This document shows positions 1 through 8,861 of a DNA stretch of 47,727 bases, piece after piece. The DNA comes from an uncultured Bacillota bacterium (GTDB lineage: Bacteria > Bacillota_I > Bacilli_A > RFN20 > CAG-449), in the NCBI GenBank assembly GCA_902493275.1, contig CABUOQ010000013.1:1-47727 (forward strand), given 5' to 3'. The position numbers and the translations under genes were made by a program. The notes beneath the pieces are model-generated. The model saw only the letters and a program-made list of their open reading frames with translations, made no database searches and was not told the DNA's origin. Numbering within the stretch: position 1 is the first letter of the stretch; each line of letters begins with the position of its first letter.

Positions 1-74
1 AAAACAGAAACTTCAAAGTTGACAAACTCGCTTTAAAAAATATTATTACTAAAAAGTTCTAAGGAGGAAATATC

Positions 75-1943
75 ATGGCTGGATTAGTATTAAATCATAT
101 TTACAAAGTTTATCCTAATGGCGTTAAGGCCGTTAACGATTTCAATATTGAAATTGAAGATAAAGAATTCATCGTCTTTGTCGGACCATCAGGATGTGGT
201 AAATCCACAACCTTAAGAATGATTGCGGGCTTAGAAGAAATTTCTGCTGGAGACTTATATATCGATAATAAAATAGTTAATAACCTAGAGCCTAAAGATC
301 GTGACATCGCTTTTGTGTTTCAAAATTATGCACTTTATCCTCATATGACAGTATATGAAAATATGGCTTTTGGGCTAAAAAATCATCACGTAGATCCTAA
401 AAAAATTAATGAGCGTGTCTTAGAAGCTGCTAAAATCCTTGATATTGAAGAATATTTAGATCGAAAGCCTAAGGATATGTCTGGAGGACAACGTCAAAGA
501 GTGGCCTTGGGTAGAGCTATCGTTAGAAATCCTAAAGTTTTCTTACTTGATGAACCATTATCAAATTTAGACGCTAAATTAAGAGCGCAAATGAGAACAG
601 AAATTACTAAACTCCACAAAAAAATTGGAACAACTTTCATCTATGTTACTCATGATCAAGTTGAAGCTATGACCATGGGAACAAGAATTGTCGTTATGAA
701 ACAAGGTTTTGTTCAACAAATAGACTCACCAATAAATCTTTATAACAAACCTATCAATCGTTTCGTAGCCGGATTTATTGGCACTCCTCAAATGAACTTC
801 TTTGATGCGACGATAACAAGAGATGGACAGGAAGTTATAATTGATTTAGATGGCTCTGGTATTTTCAAAATTGATTATGAATTAGTTTCTAAAATCGATT
901 CGAAATACTTTGATGGTAGAAAAATTACTATCGGATGTCGTCCAGAGCACATCCTCATCTCTTCTGAAGACACTGGTATAAAATGTAAAGTCAATGTCAT
1001 TGAGCAATTAGGAAACGAATCCATATTATATGGACAATTAAACATTAATGATGAAGAACAAGTCATTAATCAAAAGCAAATCGTTGCTAAAATTGCTCCT
1101 AATTCAAAAATTGCCACAGATGATATCATAAACATTAAATTCAAAAAAGAAAACTTACATTTCTTTGATTTAGAAACCGAAATGTCGATTCTTAAAGATA
1201 TTCCTGAATTTAATCGTCTTGCCGTTGAAGTTAAAAATAATTCTTTTGAATTATTCAATCAAAAAATTGAATTACCTGAATTATTTAAAAAATACCTTGC
1301 TGATGAAAAATATAATTTATTAATTGCTCCAAACGATTTTGGAAATGATGAAACTTTCACCTTAAAGATTAAAAATGTTGAAAAGTATGGTGATAAATAC
1401 CTATTAACCCTCGCCAATAATGGAAATAATTTATTTATTCTTACTGATAAAGAATATGAAATAGGGACAAATTATAGTTTTTCTTTCAAATATGAAAATT
1501 TAATTTTTGAAAAAGATGGTGAAATTGTAAAACCACAAGTAAATAAAACTCTATCTCTTTATGGTAAATTTGTAAAAGAGAAACAAATAAATCTAAATAC
1601 AGGTAGAAAAGAAGATGTGTATTTTTACCAAATAGATGAAAACGCAAAAATATCTGCTCCAATTGAAACCGTAGCTAAGCTAGCATCAATAGAAGGTAAA
1701 GCTTGCTTAAACAAAAAATATCAATTCATTTTCAATAATGATGCTATAAAAGAAGGAAATGATTATAATTTAAAAATAAAAGAAGTGTACGATTATCAAA
1801 CAAGTCATTTCATTAAAATCGATTTCTATGGGCAAGAATTAATCATTCCTGGAGAAGGAAACATCGGTGATGATATCTCTATATCTTTAGATAGCTCAAA
1901 AATTACCATTTATAAAATTGAAAACGAAATGCGAATTTGTTAA
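75..1943 (+). CDS. Sugar ABC transporter ATP-binding protein (MsmX/UgpC type) with extended C-terminus
   Basis: ATPase subunit expected to energise a carbohydrate ABC importer at the inner face of the membrane. Walker A GPSGCGKST is at residues 37-45, the Q-loop Gln at about 83, the signature SGGQ at 136-139 and Walker B FLLDE at 156-160, followed by a D-loop and a switch His. A TOBE-like region follows at about 235-370. MsmX/UgpC/MalK proteins normally end near 370-380 residues; this one continues to 622. The extra 240 residues look beta-rich and could be further OB/TOBE-like repeats (inference). AAGGAGG ends eight bases before the ATG and supports this start. No permease or binding-protein gene is adjacent inside the window, so it may serve several importers, as MsmX does. 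A strong terminator follows. Confidence 0.93.
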   Translation: MAGLVLNHIYKVYPNGVKAVNDFNIEIEDKEFIVFVGPSGCGKSTTLRMIAGLEEISAGDLYIDNKIVNNLEPKDRDIAFVFQNYALYPHMTVYENMAFGLKNHHVDPKKINERVLEAAKILDIEEYLDRKPKDMSGGQRQRVALGRAIVRNPKVFLLDEPLSNLDAKLRAQMRTEITKLHKKIGTTFIYVTHDQVEAMTMGTRIVVMKQGFVQQIDSPINLYNKPINRFVAGFIGTPQMNFFDATITRDGQEVIIDLDGSGIFKIDYELVSKIDSKYFDGRKITIGCRPEHILISSEDTGIKCKVNVIEQLGNESILYGQLNINDEEQVINQKQIVAKIAPNSKIATDDIINIKFKKENLHFFDLETEMSILKDIPEFNRLAVEVKNNSFELFNQKIELPELFKKYLADEKYNLLIAPNDFGNDETFTLKIKNVEKYGDKYLLTLANNGNNLFILTDKEYEIGTNYSFSFKYENLIFEKDGEIVKPQVNKTLSLYGKFVKEKQINLNTGRKEDVYFYQIDENAKISAPIETVAKLASIEGKACLNKKYQFIFNNDAIKEGNDYNLKIKEVYDYQTSHFIKIDFYGQELIIPGEGNIGDDISISLDSSKITIYKIENEMRIC

Positions 1944-1955
1944 TGAAGTATATTT

Positions 1956-1986
1956 AAAAAGAATCACACATTTTGTGATTCTTTTT
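1956..1986 (+). terminator. Intrinsic terminator after ABC ATPase
   Basis: AAAGAATCACA and TGTGATTCTTT pair as a stem around a short loop, followed by a T-rich tail. It lies 13 bases after the stop codon and separates the ATPase gene from ogt. Confidence 0.85.
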
Positions 1987-2016
1987 ATTATAATTAACTT
2001 ATATTGAGGATATATT

Positions 2017-2517
2017 ATGATGCTCTACACTAAAAAATATATTTCGCCTATTGGTGAAATAATTATCGCAAGTAATGGAAAAGAAATAACTGGTCTATGG
2101 TTTGTTGGTCAAAAATATTTTGAAGACAATTTATCTAGCAACCACATAGAAAAAGATATTTCTATTTTTGGTCAAGTAACAAAATGGCTTGATATATATT
2201 TTTCAGGATCTAATCCATCATTTACTCCACCTCTTGCAATGGAAAATATCTCTCCATTTAGAAAACGTATTTGGCAAATAATGCTTGAAATTCCTTATGG
2301 TCAGTATACAACTTATGGCAAAATTGCTAAGCAACTAGAATTAGAGACTGGAAAAAAAGTATCACCTCAAGCTGTAGGTGGCGCTATAAAACAAAATTCG
2401 ATTTCAATTATTATCCCCTGTCACCGCGTAATTGGGTCTAACGGGAAATTAATCGGCTATTCCGGTGGATTAGATAAAAAATTAGAATTATTAAAATTAG
2501 AAAAAATAATTAAATAA
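2017..2517 (+). CDS. ogt: Methylated-DNA-[protein]-cysteine S-methyltransferase
   Basis: Suicide DNA repair enzyme that moves the alkyl group from O6-alkylguanine or O4-alkylthymine to its own cysteine. The active-site PCHRV motif is at residues 134-138 (Cys135). The preceding helix-turn-helix region (PYGQYTTYGKIA, residues 93-104) is typical of the DNA-binding domain, and 166 residues is the usual length for Ogt. A GAGGA motif lies upstream of two adjacent ATGs (2017 and 2020); either could be the start. It sits alone between a terminator and a convergent phosphorylase gene whose stop is 3 bases away. No separate terminator is visible in that junction. Confidence 0.94.
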   Translation: MMLYTKKYISPIGEIIIASNGKEITGLWFVGQKYFEDNLSSNHIEKDISIFGQVTKWLDIYFSGSNPSFTPPLAMENISPFRKRIWQIMLEIPYGQYTTYGKIAKQLELETGKKVSPQAVGGAIKQNSISIIIPCHRVIGSNGKLIGYSGGLDKKLELLKLEKIIK

Positions 2518-2520
2518 TTT

Positions 2521-3282
2521 CTATATGCGCTTAGCAATTTCAAAGGCAATAGTTAAGATATTTAATCGTTCATCTTTTGATAAACGACTATCTTTTTTTC
2601 CTTTTTCCCAACTATTAGCGTCTAAATTATCCGCGCGATATAAAAAAGTATAAAACTCAATTCCTAAATAATTACATACTGCTTGACAAGCAGCAATTTC
2701 CATCTCTACTGCGATACATCCTTCATTTTTTCTTTCATTAATTTCTTCAATAGTCTCGCGATAAAAAGCATCCGTAGTCCAAGTTTTACCACATACATAA
2801 CTAATATTAAGTTCTTCAAGAATGCTACAAACTATTTTAAAATTTGGAATATCTATATAATCCGATGGATCCATATAATGATAAGATACCCCTTCATCTC
2901 TATATGCTGCATTAGGAACGATGATTTGATTAATTGAAATATCTTTGCTCAAAGAGCCACATGTACCATATAAGATTACTTTTTTACTTGAATATATATA
3001 ACACGCCTCTTCGATTAATGCCGATGTTATTGGTGCACCAACAGTTGTTTTTATTATTCCAATATGCGTATCTTTGAATCTATAAATTGGATAACAACAA
3101 GATATGGATTTAATGCTATTTTCTGAAATTAATTCTATAACATCATCTTCTAATAATGCATTAATTGTTCTAAAAGAAAATGTAACTATTATTACATCTA
3201 ATTTAATATCACTTTTCTCATAAATATTTTTAGTTTCGATAAGAGGTTTACTATTTTTGCGAAACGATTTTATAATACTCAT
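2521..3282 (-). CDS. Nucleoside phosphorylase (PNP/uridine phosphorylase family)
   Basis: Predicted cytosolic phosphorolysis of nucleosides to free base and (deoxy)ribose-1-phosphate. Seen: the YGTCGSL motif that binds phosphate and ribose in this superfamily, and a VEMEIAACQ segment containing the conserved Met-Glu that contacts ribose. An RADNL-like segment near the end also fits. The length of 253 residues is normal. It is closest in feel to uridine phosphorylase, but purine specificity cannot be excluded from sequence alone. The start is supported by AAGGA nine bases upstream and a good promoter. Its neighbour on the same strand is a guanine-regulated purine permease, which suggests nucleoside/base salvage, but a terminator separates the two. 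Confidence 0.85.
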   Translation of the reverse strand: MSIIKSFRKNSKPLIETKNIYEKSDIKLDVIIVTFSFRTINALLEDDVIELISENSIKSISCCYPIYRFKDTHIGIIKTTVGAPITSALIEEACYIYSSKKVILYGTCGSLSKDISINQIIVPNAAYRDEGVSYHYMDPSDYIDIPNFKIVCSILEELNISYVCGKTWTTDAFYRETIEEINERKNEGCIAVEMEIAACQAVCNYLGIEFYTFLYRADNLDANSWEKGKKDSRLSKDERLNILTIAFEIAKRI

Positions 3283-3306
3283 AATTTATATTCCTTTATA
3301 GAGGTG

Positions 3307-3335
3307 ATTTTATCATAAAAAACAAATCTATTCAA
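3307..3335 (-). promoter_or_regulatory. Sigma-A type promoter for the nucleoside phosphorylase
   Basis: On the minus strand TTGAAT is followed after 17 bases by TAAAAT, about 25 bases before the start codon. Confidence 0.6.
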
Positions 3336-3348
3336 TTTATATATTGTA

Positions 3349-3391
3349 TAAAAAAATACACTTTAAAGTATATTTGAGCTTTAAAGTGTAT
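3349..3391 (-). terminator. Intrinsic terminator after purine permease
   Basis: A 13-bp stem (ATACACTTTAAAG with CTTTAAAGTGTAT) with a 10-base loop. On the minus strand it is followed by a run of seven T. It lies 28 bases past the permease stop. Confidence 0.85.
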
Positions 3392-3418
3392 CTTAGTTTT
3401 GATTTTTTTGTTTAACAG

Positions 3419-4972
3419 CTAAATATTAGTTGGTACACAGAAATAAACAAAGAATAGCGCACTTATAATGATAGCCACGACTGAAACATTCCAAACTGGC
3501 TTTTCATATTTTTCTTTGTTTGAAGCGTATTTAATTACGTCGATTAAATACGTTAAAGCATTAATCAAAACATAACTGATTATTCCAATACCAATACCTG
3601 AAGTAATAGAATATGTTAAAAGCATCATAACAATTGTTAAGAATGCTGGCGCAGAATTTTTAATTGATGAGAAGTCAATGTTTTTAACATTTGACATCAT
3701 TAAAATTCCCACATATATCAAAGCTGATGATGCTGCAGCGCTAGGAATAAAAGCAAAAACAGGTAATAAGAAAATTGCTAAGAAAAATAAAATCGCAGTA
3801 GTTAAAGAAGTTAATCCTGTTTTACCTCCTGCGGCAATACCTGTGCCTGATTCCACGAATGTTGTAACTGTTGAAGTTCCAAGAACAGCACCAGCGCAAG
3901 TAGCTACTGAATCTGATACCATGGTCTTGTTATAATTAATTGGTTTTCCATTTTCATCGATTAATCCCGCATTAGTAGCGCAGCCCACAACCGTTCCCAT
4001 CGTGTCAAACATATCAATCATACAGAAAGTGATAACTAACATTAATGAGGTAAAGAAAGAATTAGCAGGCATCTTGAAACCCTCGGTAAAAGCAGTAAAG
4101 AATACTCCTCCCTTTTCATCTGAAAAAGAAAAATAATTAGCAAAGTTTTCCCAGAATTTCCAAGTTACTCCTCCTTCACCAGTTAATACTTTAAAATTGT
4201 TAACATCAAACAATGAATAAACTAAAGTTGCAATTAAAATTCCAAAAATAACTGCACCTTTAACTTTTAAATGAGATAAAATGCAAATAGCAATTAAGCC
4301 AACAAAAGAAACAATTGTTGTAACATATGGTAATAAACTTCCATTGTCAGCAAATACCTTGCCATCAAACATTGGTTTAAAATCTACAAATTGAACTAAC
4401 GTATATTGATTTGCTTGAATGACCCCTGCATTTTGCATACCAATAAAAGCAATAAATAAACCTATTCCAACAGGAATGGCTTTTCTTACAGGATCTGGCA
4501 TACCATCAAAAATTTTCTCTCTTAGTGTTATTAAATTTCCTGTCTGCTTATTTCTTCCAATTGGCACTACTGATAGTATTAAAAATATAACCCCTGAAAT
4601 AAACACTAAAAGTAATGCGTTAGGTAAAGAGTATTCATACTCATAAGCAAAAAAGCCAAGGCCTCCTCCAATAACTGATCCTATAGTCGAATTCAATCCC
4701 ATCCCGGAAGCTTGCGCATATGGCATTTTAGCATATAATGACATCAATAATGTTCCGACAATTGCTCCAAAAGCAGTCGCAATGAAAATTGATGTCCATC
4801 TTGCATCTTCGGTTCCACCATAAAGAATTTGATTAGGATTAACAATTAAGATGTAAGACATAGCTAAGAAAGTAGCTATTCCAGCAATAATTTCAACTTT
4901 GAAAGAAGAGTTCTTCTGACTTACACCGAAAAAATCATCAATCCTTTGTTTAAAAGATTTTTTATTATTCAT
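3419..4972 (-). CDS. NCS2/AzgA-family guanine-hypoxanthine permease
   Basis: Multi-spanning proton-coupled purine importer. Residues 20-60 carry the family start (KVEIIAGIATFLAMSYILIVNP), followed by the QASGMGLN segment and later the DMFDTMGT motif and an ESGTGIAAGGKTGLT segment, all hallmarks of AzgA/PbuG/PbuO permeases. The protein has about 12-13 hydrophobic segments; its 517 residues are slightly longer than the usual 430-480. RBS AGGGGG sits four bases before the ATG. The gene is directly downstream of a guanine riboswitch with its own transcription terminator, so expression should fall when guanine is plentiful. Guanine/hypoxanthine is therefore the likely substrate rather than uracil or xanthine. 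Confidence 0.95.
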   Translation of the reverse strand: MNNKKSFKQRIDDFFGVSQKNSSFKVEIIAGIATFLAMSYILIVNPNQILYGGTEDARWTSIFIATAFGAIVGTLLMSLYAKMPYAQASGMGLNSTIGSVIGGGLGFFAYEYEYSLPNALLLVFISGVIFLILSVVPIGRNKQTGNLITLREKIFDGMPDPVRKAIPVGIGLFIAFIGMQNAGVIQANQYTLVQFVDFKPMFDGKVFADNGSLLPYVTTIVSFVGLIAICILSHLKVKGAVIFGILIATLVYSLFDVNNFKVLTGEGGVTWKFWENFANYFSFSDEKGGVFFTAFTEGFKMPANSFFTSLMLVITFCMIDMFDTMGTVVGCATNAGLIDENGKPINYNKTMVSDSVATCAGAVLGTSTVTTFVESGTGIAAGGKTGLTSLTTAILFFLAIFLLPVFAFIPSAAASSALIYVGILMMSNVKNIDFSSIKNSAPAFLTIVMMLLTYSITSGIGIGIISYVLINALTYLIDVIKYASNKEKYEKPVWNVSVVAIIISALFFVYFCVPTNI

Positions 4973-4990
4973 TTTTCCCCCTATTTGTCA

Positions 4991-5020
4991 AAAAATAAAA
5001 ATCCGTTGTCAGACGGATTT
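4991..5020 (-). terminator. Riboswitch-controlled terminator (expression platform)
   Basis: AAATCCGTC pairs across TGACA with ACGGATTT (one base offset), followed by T5ATTTTT. Its 5' arm (AATCCGTC) is complementary to the 3' P1 strand of the upstream aptamer (GACGGATT), so antiterminator and terminator are mutually exclusive. Ligand-stabilised P1 would free the arm to form this terminator: an OFF switch. Confidence 0.88.
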
Positions 5021-5062
5021 AAGACAAATAGAAAAAATCAAAAAAATCTATTCAAACTAATC

Positions 5063-5128
5063 CGTCATAGTCCTAAATTTACGGTTTAGGGTAGAGACTG
5101 CTTACCATATTTAAGCGTTATATGACAT
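5063..5128 (-). promoter_or_regulatory. Guanine (purine-class) riboswitch aptamer
   Basis: Read on the minus strand, P1 is UGUCAUA with UAUGACG and P2 is GCUUA with UAAGC around loop AAUAUGG. P3 is CCUAAA with UUUAGG around loop CCGUAAA. The two loops have the complementary GG/CC bases of the kissing interaction. The core strings UAUAA, UCUACC and GGACUAUG match the purine riboswitch consensus. The specificity base equivalent to position 74 is C (position 5070), which pairs with guanine; adenine riboswitches have U. Confidence 0.95.
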
Positions 5129-5150
5129 TGGTTTTATCTAAGACACTTTA

Positions 5151-5179
5151 ATTATAATTTTATCGTATCAATCCTTCAA
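5151..5179 (-). promoter_or_regulatory. Promoter of the guanine riboswitch/permease transcript
   Basis: TTGAAG, 17 bases, then TATAAT on the minus strand, about 23 bases upstream of the aptamer. Confidence 0.75.
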
Positions 5180-5199
5180 TTAACTTTACAAAAAAAGTG

Positions 5200-5239
5200 T
5201 AAAAAAAAACTGCTGATACTTTTTATCAACAGTTTTTAA
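5200..5239 (-). terminator. Terminator of the surface-protein operon
   Basis: AAAACTGTTGATA and TATCAGCAGTTTT form a stem with one mismatch around a five-base loop, followed on the minus strand by nine T. It lies just after the stop of the last operon gene. Confidence 0.85.
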
Positions 5240-5248
5240 TTTTAATAA

Positions 5249-7747
5249 TTATCTTTCGTCAGCTCCAATTATAACATCATAGCTAGAATTAAGATTATTT
5301 GTAACTAATCCTTCGTTAATATTATTTTCTTCTGTACCAACAGTTAAAGCTCCTATGATTCCGCCAACTTTGTCCGCACCAGTGATCATACCACGATTAA
5401 TGCAATCGCTGACTGAAACTGTTCCACTTAAAGTTCCACCAAGGATTCCACCAACACCATTGCTAGATGAAGTGATTTCACCTTCATTAATACAAGCATG
5501 AATAGTTGGAGATGATTTACTTCCAGTACTACCAACAATACCACCTAAATATTTTCCAATACCCGATACCTTACCAACATTTTTACATGACTCAAAGGTT
5601 GATGTTGAAGTAGCACCACCTGTTATACCTCCAACATATACATCACCAGAAGTGATTGATTTAACTTCACCATAGTTAGTGGAGTTTTCAATTAAAGATT
5701 GATTATTACCGATTAATCCACCAGTACGTTTTCCACCAGTAATTAATCCATAGTTAGTACAATTAGATACCTTATTTGCTGAAGTTTGGAATTCACCAAC
5801 AACGCCTCCGACAATATTTACTCCAGTAACTGATCCATAGTTAACACAATCAATTACTTTACTCTTAGATTCGCCAACACCAGCAATTCCACCTATTTTT
5901 TCTTTTGTATCTATAGTATGTATTGTTCCATAGTTTACTGATTTTTCAATTGTACCTGCATTTCCACCAGTAATACCACCGCATCCATTACTACTTGAAT
6001 GGCTGACATCTGCAAAGTTATAACAATTCAATACTGTTCCTAAATTTCTACCAACTAATCCACCAGTATATTGTCTACCAACTACAGTACCATATGTAGA
6101 TAAATTACTTATACTTGCTGTTGATTGTAAGACCGCGAATAAACCAGTTCCAGCAGTTGTTCTAGTAATATCCATTCCAACTACTGAACAATGATTACCA
6201 TCAAGGATTCCACCAAAAGAAATAGTTGTTGAAGCACCAATAACAAAATTAGGTGCCGCTGTTAAATCTATACTCTTTTTTAACACAAAATATTGACCTT
6301 CAAATGAGACCCCAGCATTTACTTGTTCTTTTAAGTAAGCCAAATCAGCACCGCTATTAATTTCAAAAGGAGATTCAACAGTTCCTTCACCAGTTAAAGA
6401 TTCACTAATTGAGCTGCCATCATATACATCAGTTTCACTATAATAAATTGTCTCTTCACAATTATCAGTAATTATGCCATATATAACTTTTCTATTAGGA
6501 GTTTTACCGTCGATTGTAGGAACTTCTATCTCATATGTTTCGCCATATTTTTTCTTTACAATTGTTGGGTTTTGAATTGGTGTACCATCAAGATTAACAC
6601 AATTAATCTTCACATCAAATTCTCTTGCCGTTTGATTAAAAGAAGCATAGTAATTTGTCTCGCCAATTACAGGAGGAAGTTCATTTTCAAAAACACTATC
6701 TCCATCAGTCCAACCAGCAAACATATATGTGTAGTAATTTGTTTGCTCTTTTGAAGGTTCTTCGCCTTGATATGAAGGCGTCTCATCATATTGATATGTT
6801 TTAGTAAATAGTAATGTTTCTCCATCTTCTTCATAGAAGTTAACAGTGTAACTTCTTATTTGAGAATCATATTGAGCAACATATGTTTGATTTCCTTTTA
6901 CTTCTTCAAAAGGTTTGTCCCAACCAGTAAAAGTATAATGATATTTGGCGCTATCTTCGCGTGTTGTATCACCTTTGAAAGTTGGAGTTTCACCATATGA
7001 ATATGGTTCTTCAATAGAGTCTAAACCTATAATCCATGTAACTGTATATTGATTTAAAATTTCTTTAAATACAGCTGTATAGACACTATCATCTGTTACT
7101 GAAGTAAATTCTTTATCCCAACCAGTAAACTCATAGTGATATTGTTCATTAGCTTCTTTAGTAGGAGTCTTATCATATGTAGGTGTTTCTCCATAATAAT
7201 AAGTTACTTTTTCTTCTTTACCATCAATTAAGAAAGTGATTGTATATTGATTTAACGATTCATCATATTGTGCGGTATAAGTTGTATTCTCACTAACTGT
7301 TTCAATAGGTTTGTCCCAGCCCTTAAAAGTATAAGTATATTGCGCATCGCTTTCTTTATCGGCATTTCCTTTATAAGATGGTGTTTCTCCATAATGATAA
7401 TTTTCTTCTGTTTGCCCAGAAGCTGTTACCCAAGTAATAACATATTCAATATAACTTGAACTATATTGAGCGATGTATGTCGTATCTTCGACTACAGGAA
7501 CTATTTCTTTATCCCAGCCTGTAAAAGTATATGAATATACTTCATCTGAGTCTTTATTTGTTCCATATTTGTAAGATGGAGTATCACCTTTATTATATAA
7601 TTCAGTAGATATGTTACCATCAACATTCCAAGTGATAGTATATTGTTCTAAGATTGAAGATGATTGACTGCTTGAGGAATTATTCGTTCCATTACAGCTA
7701 GTCAAAAATCCAATTGATAATGCACAAATTAATAATTTCTTTTTCAT
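5249..7747 (-). CDS. Lipoprotein with five InlB-B/Flg_new-type repeats, a MucBP-like segment and GLUG repeats
   Basis: Predicted surface-anchored repeat protein. The N-terminus is a lipoprotein signal with lipobox LTSC (Cys18), then a Ser-rich spacer. From about residue 37 come five repeats of about 60-70 residues built on Y-x-(I/V)-x-(W/F) ... YGETP-(S/T)-Y ... FTGWDK ... TTYxAQY, the Listeria-Bacteroides repeat pattern. A MucBP-like stretch with YGETYEIEVP follows at about 385-450. From about 490 to the end there are many GGI-x-G / NCxNYG units, the GLUG repeat style of bacterial adhesins. It is the last gene of a four-gene exported operon, 10 bases after the preceding gene, with its own AAGGAG RBS. 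Adhesion or glycan contact is inferred from the repeats; no enzyme motif is visible. Confidence 0.85.
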   Translation of the reverse strand: MKKKLLICALSIGFLTSCNGTNNSSSSQSSSILEQYTITWNVDGNISTELYNKGDTPSYKYGTNKDSDEVYSYTFTGWDKEIVPVVEDTTYIAQYSSSYIEYVITWVTASGQTEENYHYGETPSYKGNADKESDAQYTYTFKGWDKPIETVSENTTYTAQYDESLNQYTITFLIDGKEEKVTYYYGETPTYDKTPTKEANEQYHYEFTGWDKEFTSVTDDSVYTAVFKEILNQYTVTWIIGLDSIEEPYSYGETPTFKGDTTREDSAKYHYTFTGWDKPFEEVKGNQTYVAQYDSQIRSYTVNFYEEDGETLLFTKTYQYDETPSYQGEEPSKEQTNYYTYMFAGWTDGDSVFENELPPVIGETNYYASFNQTAREFDVKINCVNLDGTPIQNPTIVKKKYGETYEIEVPTIDGKTPNRKVIYGIITDNCEETIYYSETDVYDGSSISESLTGEGTVESPFEINSGADLAYLKEQVNAGVSFEGQYFVLKKSIDLTAAPNFVIGASTTISFGGILDGNHCSVVGMDITRTTAGTGLFAVLQSTASISNLSTYGTVVGRQYTGGLVGRNLGTVLNCYNFADVSHSSSNGCGGITGGNAGTIEKSVNYGTIHTIDTKEKIGGIAGVGESKSKVIDCVNYGSVTGVNIVGGVVGEFQTSANKVSNCTNYGLITGGKRTGGLIGNNQSLIENSTNYGEVKSITSGDVYVGGITGGATSTSTFESCKNVGKVSGIGKYLGGIVGSTGSKSSPTIHACINEGEITSSSNGVGGILGGTLSGTVSVSDCINRGMITGADKVGGIIGALTVGTEENNINEGLVTNNLNSSYDVIIGADER

Positions 7748-7757
7748 ATTTTCTCCT

Positions 7758-8861
7758 TTATCGGGCTTGCAATTTCCCGTTTTGTAAAATTATCGGATGT
7801 GTAGAAGCATTTTCCCATACGCATCCATTTTCAGTGTAGGTGGCCCAATCAGTCGCATTATAATTTGTTGTATTACGTTGCGCCATACATATTGTTAAAT
7901 GATTTAACGCATCTTCATATTCATATCCTAGCAAATTATAACTAACAAAAACTCTAACATCGTATCCATCATATCCTTGCTTATCCGCGGCACTTTTTAT
8001 TGATGTATCAAAATTAAAGTCTTCTTGAGGAACCTTCATTGATGAAGACCAGTTAAAGGAATTCGTCGCTTTTTGTAAATAGTAATCTCCATCACATGAA
8101 ATTAATACTTTATGGCTAGTTAAGTCCCAGCCTGTTTTATCATTCTCATAAGAAAGAATAAACTCAATGTTATCTCTATAACCTGGATCACTTCTTGTCT
8201 CAGACCCTTTAACAGCACGATCAATTACTTTAACTTTAATCTCTATTCCTTCTTCAAGATATCTAAAATACCAATGTGATTTAGCTAATAATCCTCCTCC
8301 GTATGTAAGTAATTGACAATCAGTATCTTCAATAGCATCGATAAATTCACCACGAATTGTTACATCTTTATCTGGCATAACGAAACTAGTTCCGTCAATT
8401 TTTTCACCATTAACATAGAAGGCATCGAGAATATATGTTCCTCTTGTATAATAGGTAATATCGACTTTATCACCGCGAAGATATTTATCGTTATCAGTTG
8501 ATATAAGCGCGTATGGAGATGGAGTTATATTAACTATATATGATGTTTCAAATTTATCTGCAAAGATTTCGATATTCACATCTTCATTAGGCATATAGAA
8601 GTGATAATCATCAATTTTATTACCATTAGCTTCGATACGATTAATTTGATAACCACTTTCAATATTTGAAATAGTAATTATTATTTCTTCATTTGCAAAA
8701 GCTTCATATTTATTTAATGTTACTTCACAAAAATCTGTGGTTAAAACATTAATTTGATGAATTTTCCCTAATACTGAACTTTCTTCTTGAGATGATGAAT
8801 TTGTTCCGTTACATCCACTAATCATAAGCATAGCTCCTAACAATAATACTTTATTTTTCAT
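7758..8861 (-). CDS. Lipoprotein with bacterial repeat modules and a C-terminal CBM9/DOMON-like domain
   Basis: The lipobox ISGC gives a Cys at residue 17, so the mature protein is predicted to be membrane-anchored outside the cell. Residues about 30-180 hold two beta modules, each ending in an F-x-MP-x-x-DV-x-I motif (YMPNEDVNI, VMPDKDVTI). Residues 185-360 (WYFRYLEEGIEIKVKV, DNIEFILS, YDVRVFVSYNLLG, ICMAQRN) resemble CBM9-like or DOMON sandwich domains found beside carbohydrate-active proteins. The start overlaps the upstream metallophosphoesterase gene by 11 bases, with GGGG as RBS, so the two are almost certainly cotranscribed. Function is probably glycan binding; no catalytic motif is seen. 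Confidence 0.75.
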   Translation of the reverse strand: MKNKVLLLGAMLMISGCNGTNSSSQEESSVLGKIHQINVLTTDFCEVTLNKYEAFANEEIIITISNIESGYQINRIEANGNKIDDYHFYMPNEDVNIEIFADKFETSYIVNITPSPYALISTDNDKYLRGDKVDITYYTRGTYILDAFYVNGEKIDGTSFVMPDKDVTIRGEFIDAIEDTDCQLLTYGGGLLAKSHWYFRYLEEGIEIKVKVIDRAVKGSETRSDPGYRDNIEFILSYENDKTGWDLTSHKVLISCDGDYYLQKATNSFNWSSSMKVPQEDFNFDTSIKSAADKQGYDGYDVRVFVSYNLLGYEYEDALNHLTICMAQRNTTNYNATDWATYTENGCVWENASTHPIILQNGKLQAR

